In this document: in pieces, positions 6,198-6,226 of the stretch
How the letters are laid out: each line of letters begins with the position of its first letter
Position numbering within the stretch: the stretch's first letter is position 1
Assembly (NCBI GenBank): GCA_023554435.1
Contig: JAMJQV010000188.1
Span: forward strand, 1-6,226
Direction of reading: 5' to 3'
Source of the DNA: Gemmatimonadota bacterium
GTDB lineage: Bacteria; Gemmatimonadota; Gemmatimonadetes; Palauibacterales; Palauibacteraceae
Length of the DNA: 6,226 nucleotides
Made by a program: the position numbers and the translations under genes
Notes under the pieces: model-generated
What the model was told of the DNA's origin: nothing
Seen by the model: the letters and a program-made list of their open reading frames with translations, nothing else
Databases searched by the model: none

Positions 6198-6226
6198 ATG
6201 CAGATCTACGCGGGGACCAGTGGTTT
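6198..6226 (+). CDS. 5' end of a probable DUF72/YecE-family gene, cut by the window edge
   Basis: The visible ten residues are M-Q-I-Y-A-G-T-S-G-F. A short first strand followed by a GTSG-aromatic motif at the very N-terminus is the usual opening of DUF72 (YecE-like) TIM-barrel proteins, whose biochemical function is unsettled. The ATG at 6198 is preferred because AGGGAG (6187-6192) precedes it by 5 bases. An in-frame ATG at 6165, right after the ligD stop, has no evident ribosome binding site. The gene follows ligD by 34 bases on the same strand and is probably co-transcribed with it. Identification from ten residues is tentative. Confidence 0.5.

Noticed and set aside
1..6226. CRISPR array, tRNA or rRNA gene, insertion sequence or prophage signal.
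   Set aside because: No spaced direct repeats, RNA gene signatures, transposase motifs or terminal inverted repeats were seen; the window is filled by ordinary chromosomal genes.

Overview
The window is a compact, high-GC (roughly two-thirds G+C by eye) bacterial segment, almost fully coding, centred on a two-component non-homologous end-joining (NHEJ) repair locus. A divergent pair, ku (minus strand) and ligD (plus strand), shares a 47-base intergenic region. GC bias, the PE-LIG-POL type LigD, and a secreted aminopeptidase P with an 'AFA-Q' signal-peptide end would fit a soil or environmental lineage such as Gemmatimonadota, Acidobacteriota or a related group. That placement is an impression from sequence style, not a proven assignment.

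Layout from left to right: (1) the first codons of an unidentified minus-strand gene (1-26) behind a strong ribosome binding site; (2) a 121-base gap holding three perfect GC-rich inverted repeats; (3) a secreted M24B Xaa-Pro aminopeptidase, minus strand (148-1788); (4) a MerR-type helix-turn-helix/TPR protein, minus strand (1832-2662); (5) ku, minus strand (2673-3530); (6) the ku/ligD divergent control region with a 7-bp inverted repeat whose arms lie beside or over the two ribosome binding sites (3531-3577); (7) ligD, plus strand (3578-6163); (8) the first ten codons of a gene that resembles the DUF72/YecE family (6198 to window end).

How they work together: Ku binds double-strand break ends and LigD processes, fills and seals them, so the divergent pair is a complete bacterial NHEJ system. 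The MerR-like/TPR gene follows ku after 10 bases, with its Shine-Dalgarno sequence overlapping the ku stop codon, so it is probably co-transcribed and translationally coupled with ku. It is the least understood member and the best candidate for a regulator or accessory protein of the locus. The aminopeptidase lies 43 bases further downstream on the same strand and may be a read-through passenger. No RNA gene, CRISPR array, insertion sequence or phage feature was seen, and no gene-free stretch exceeds 300 bases.
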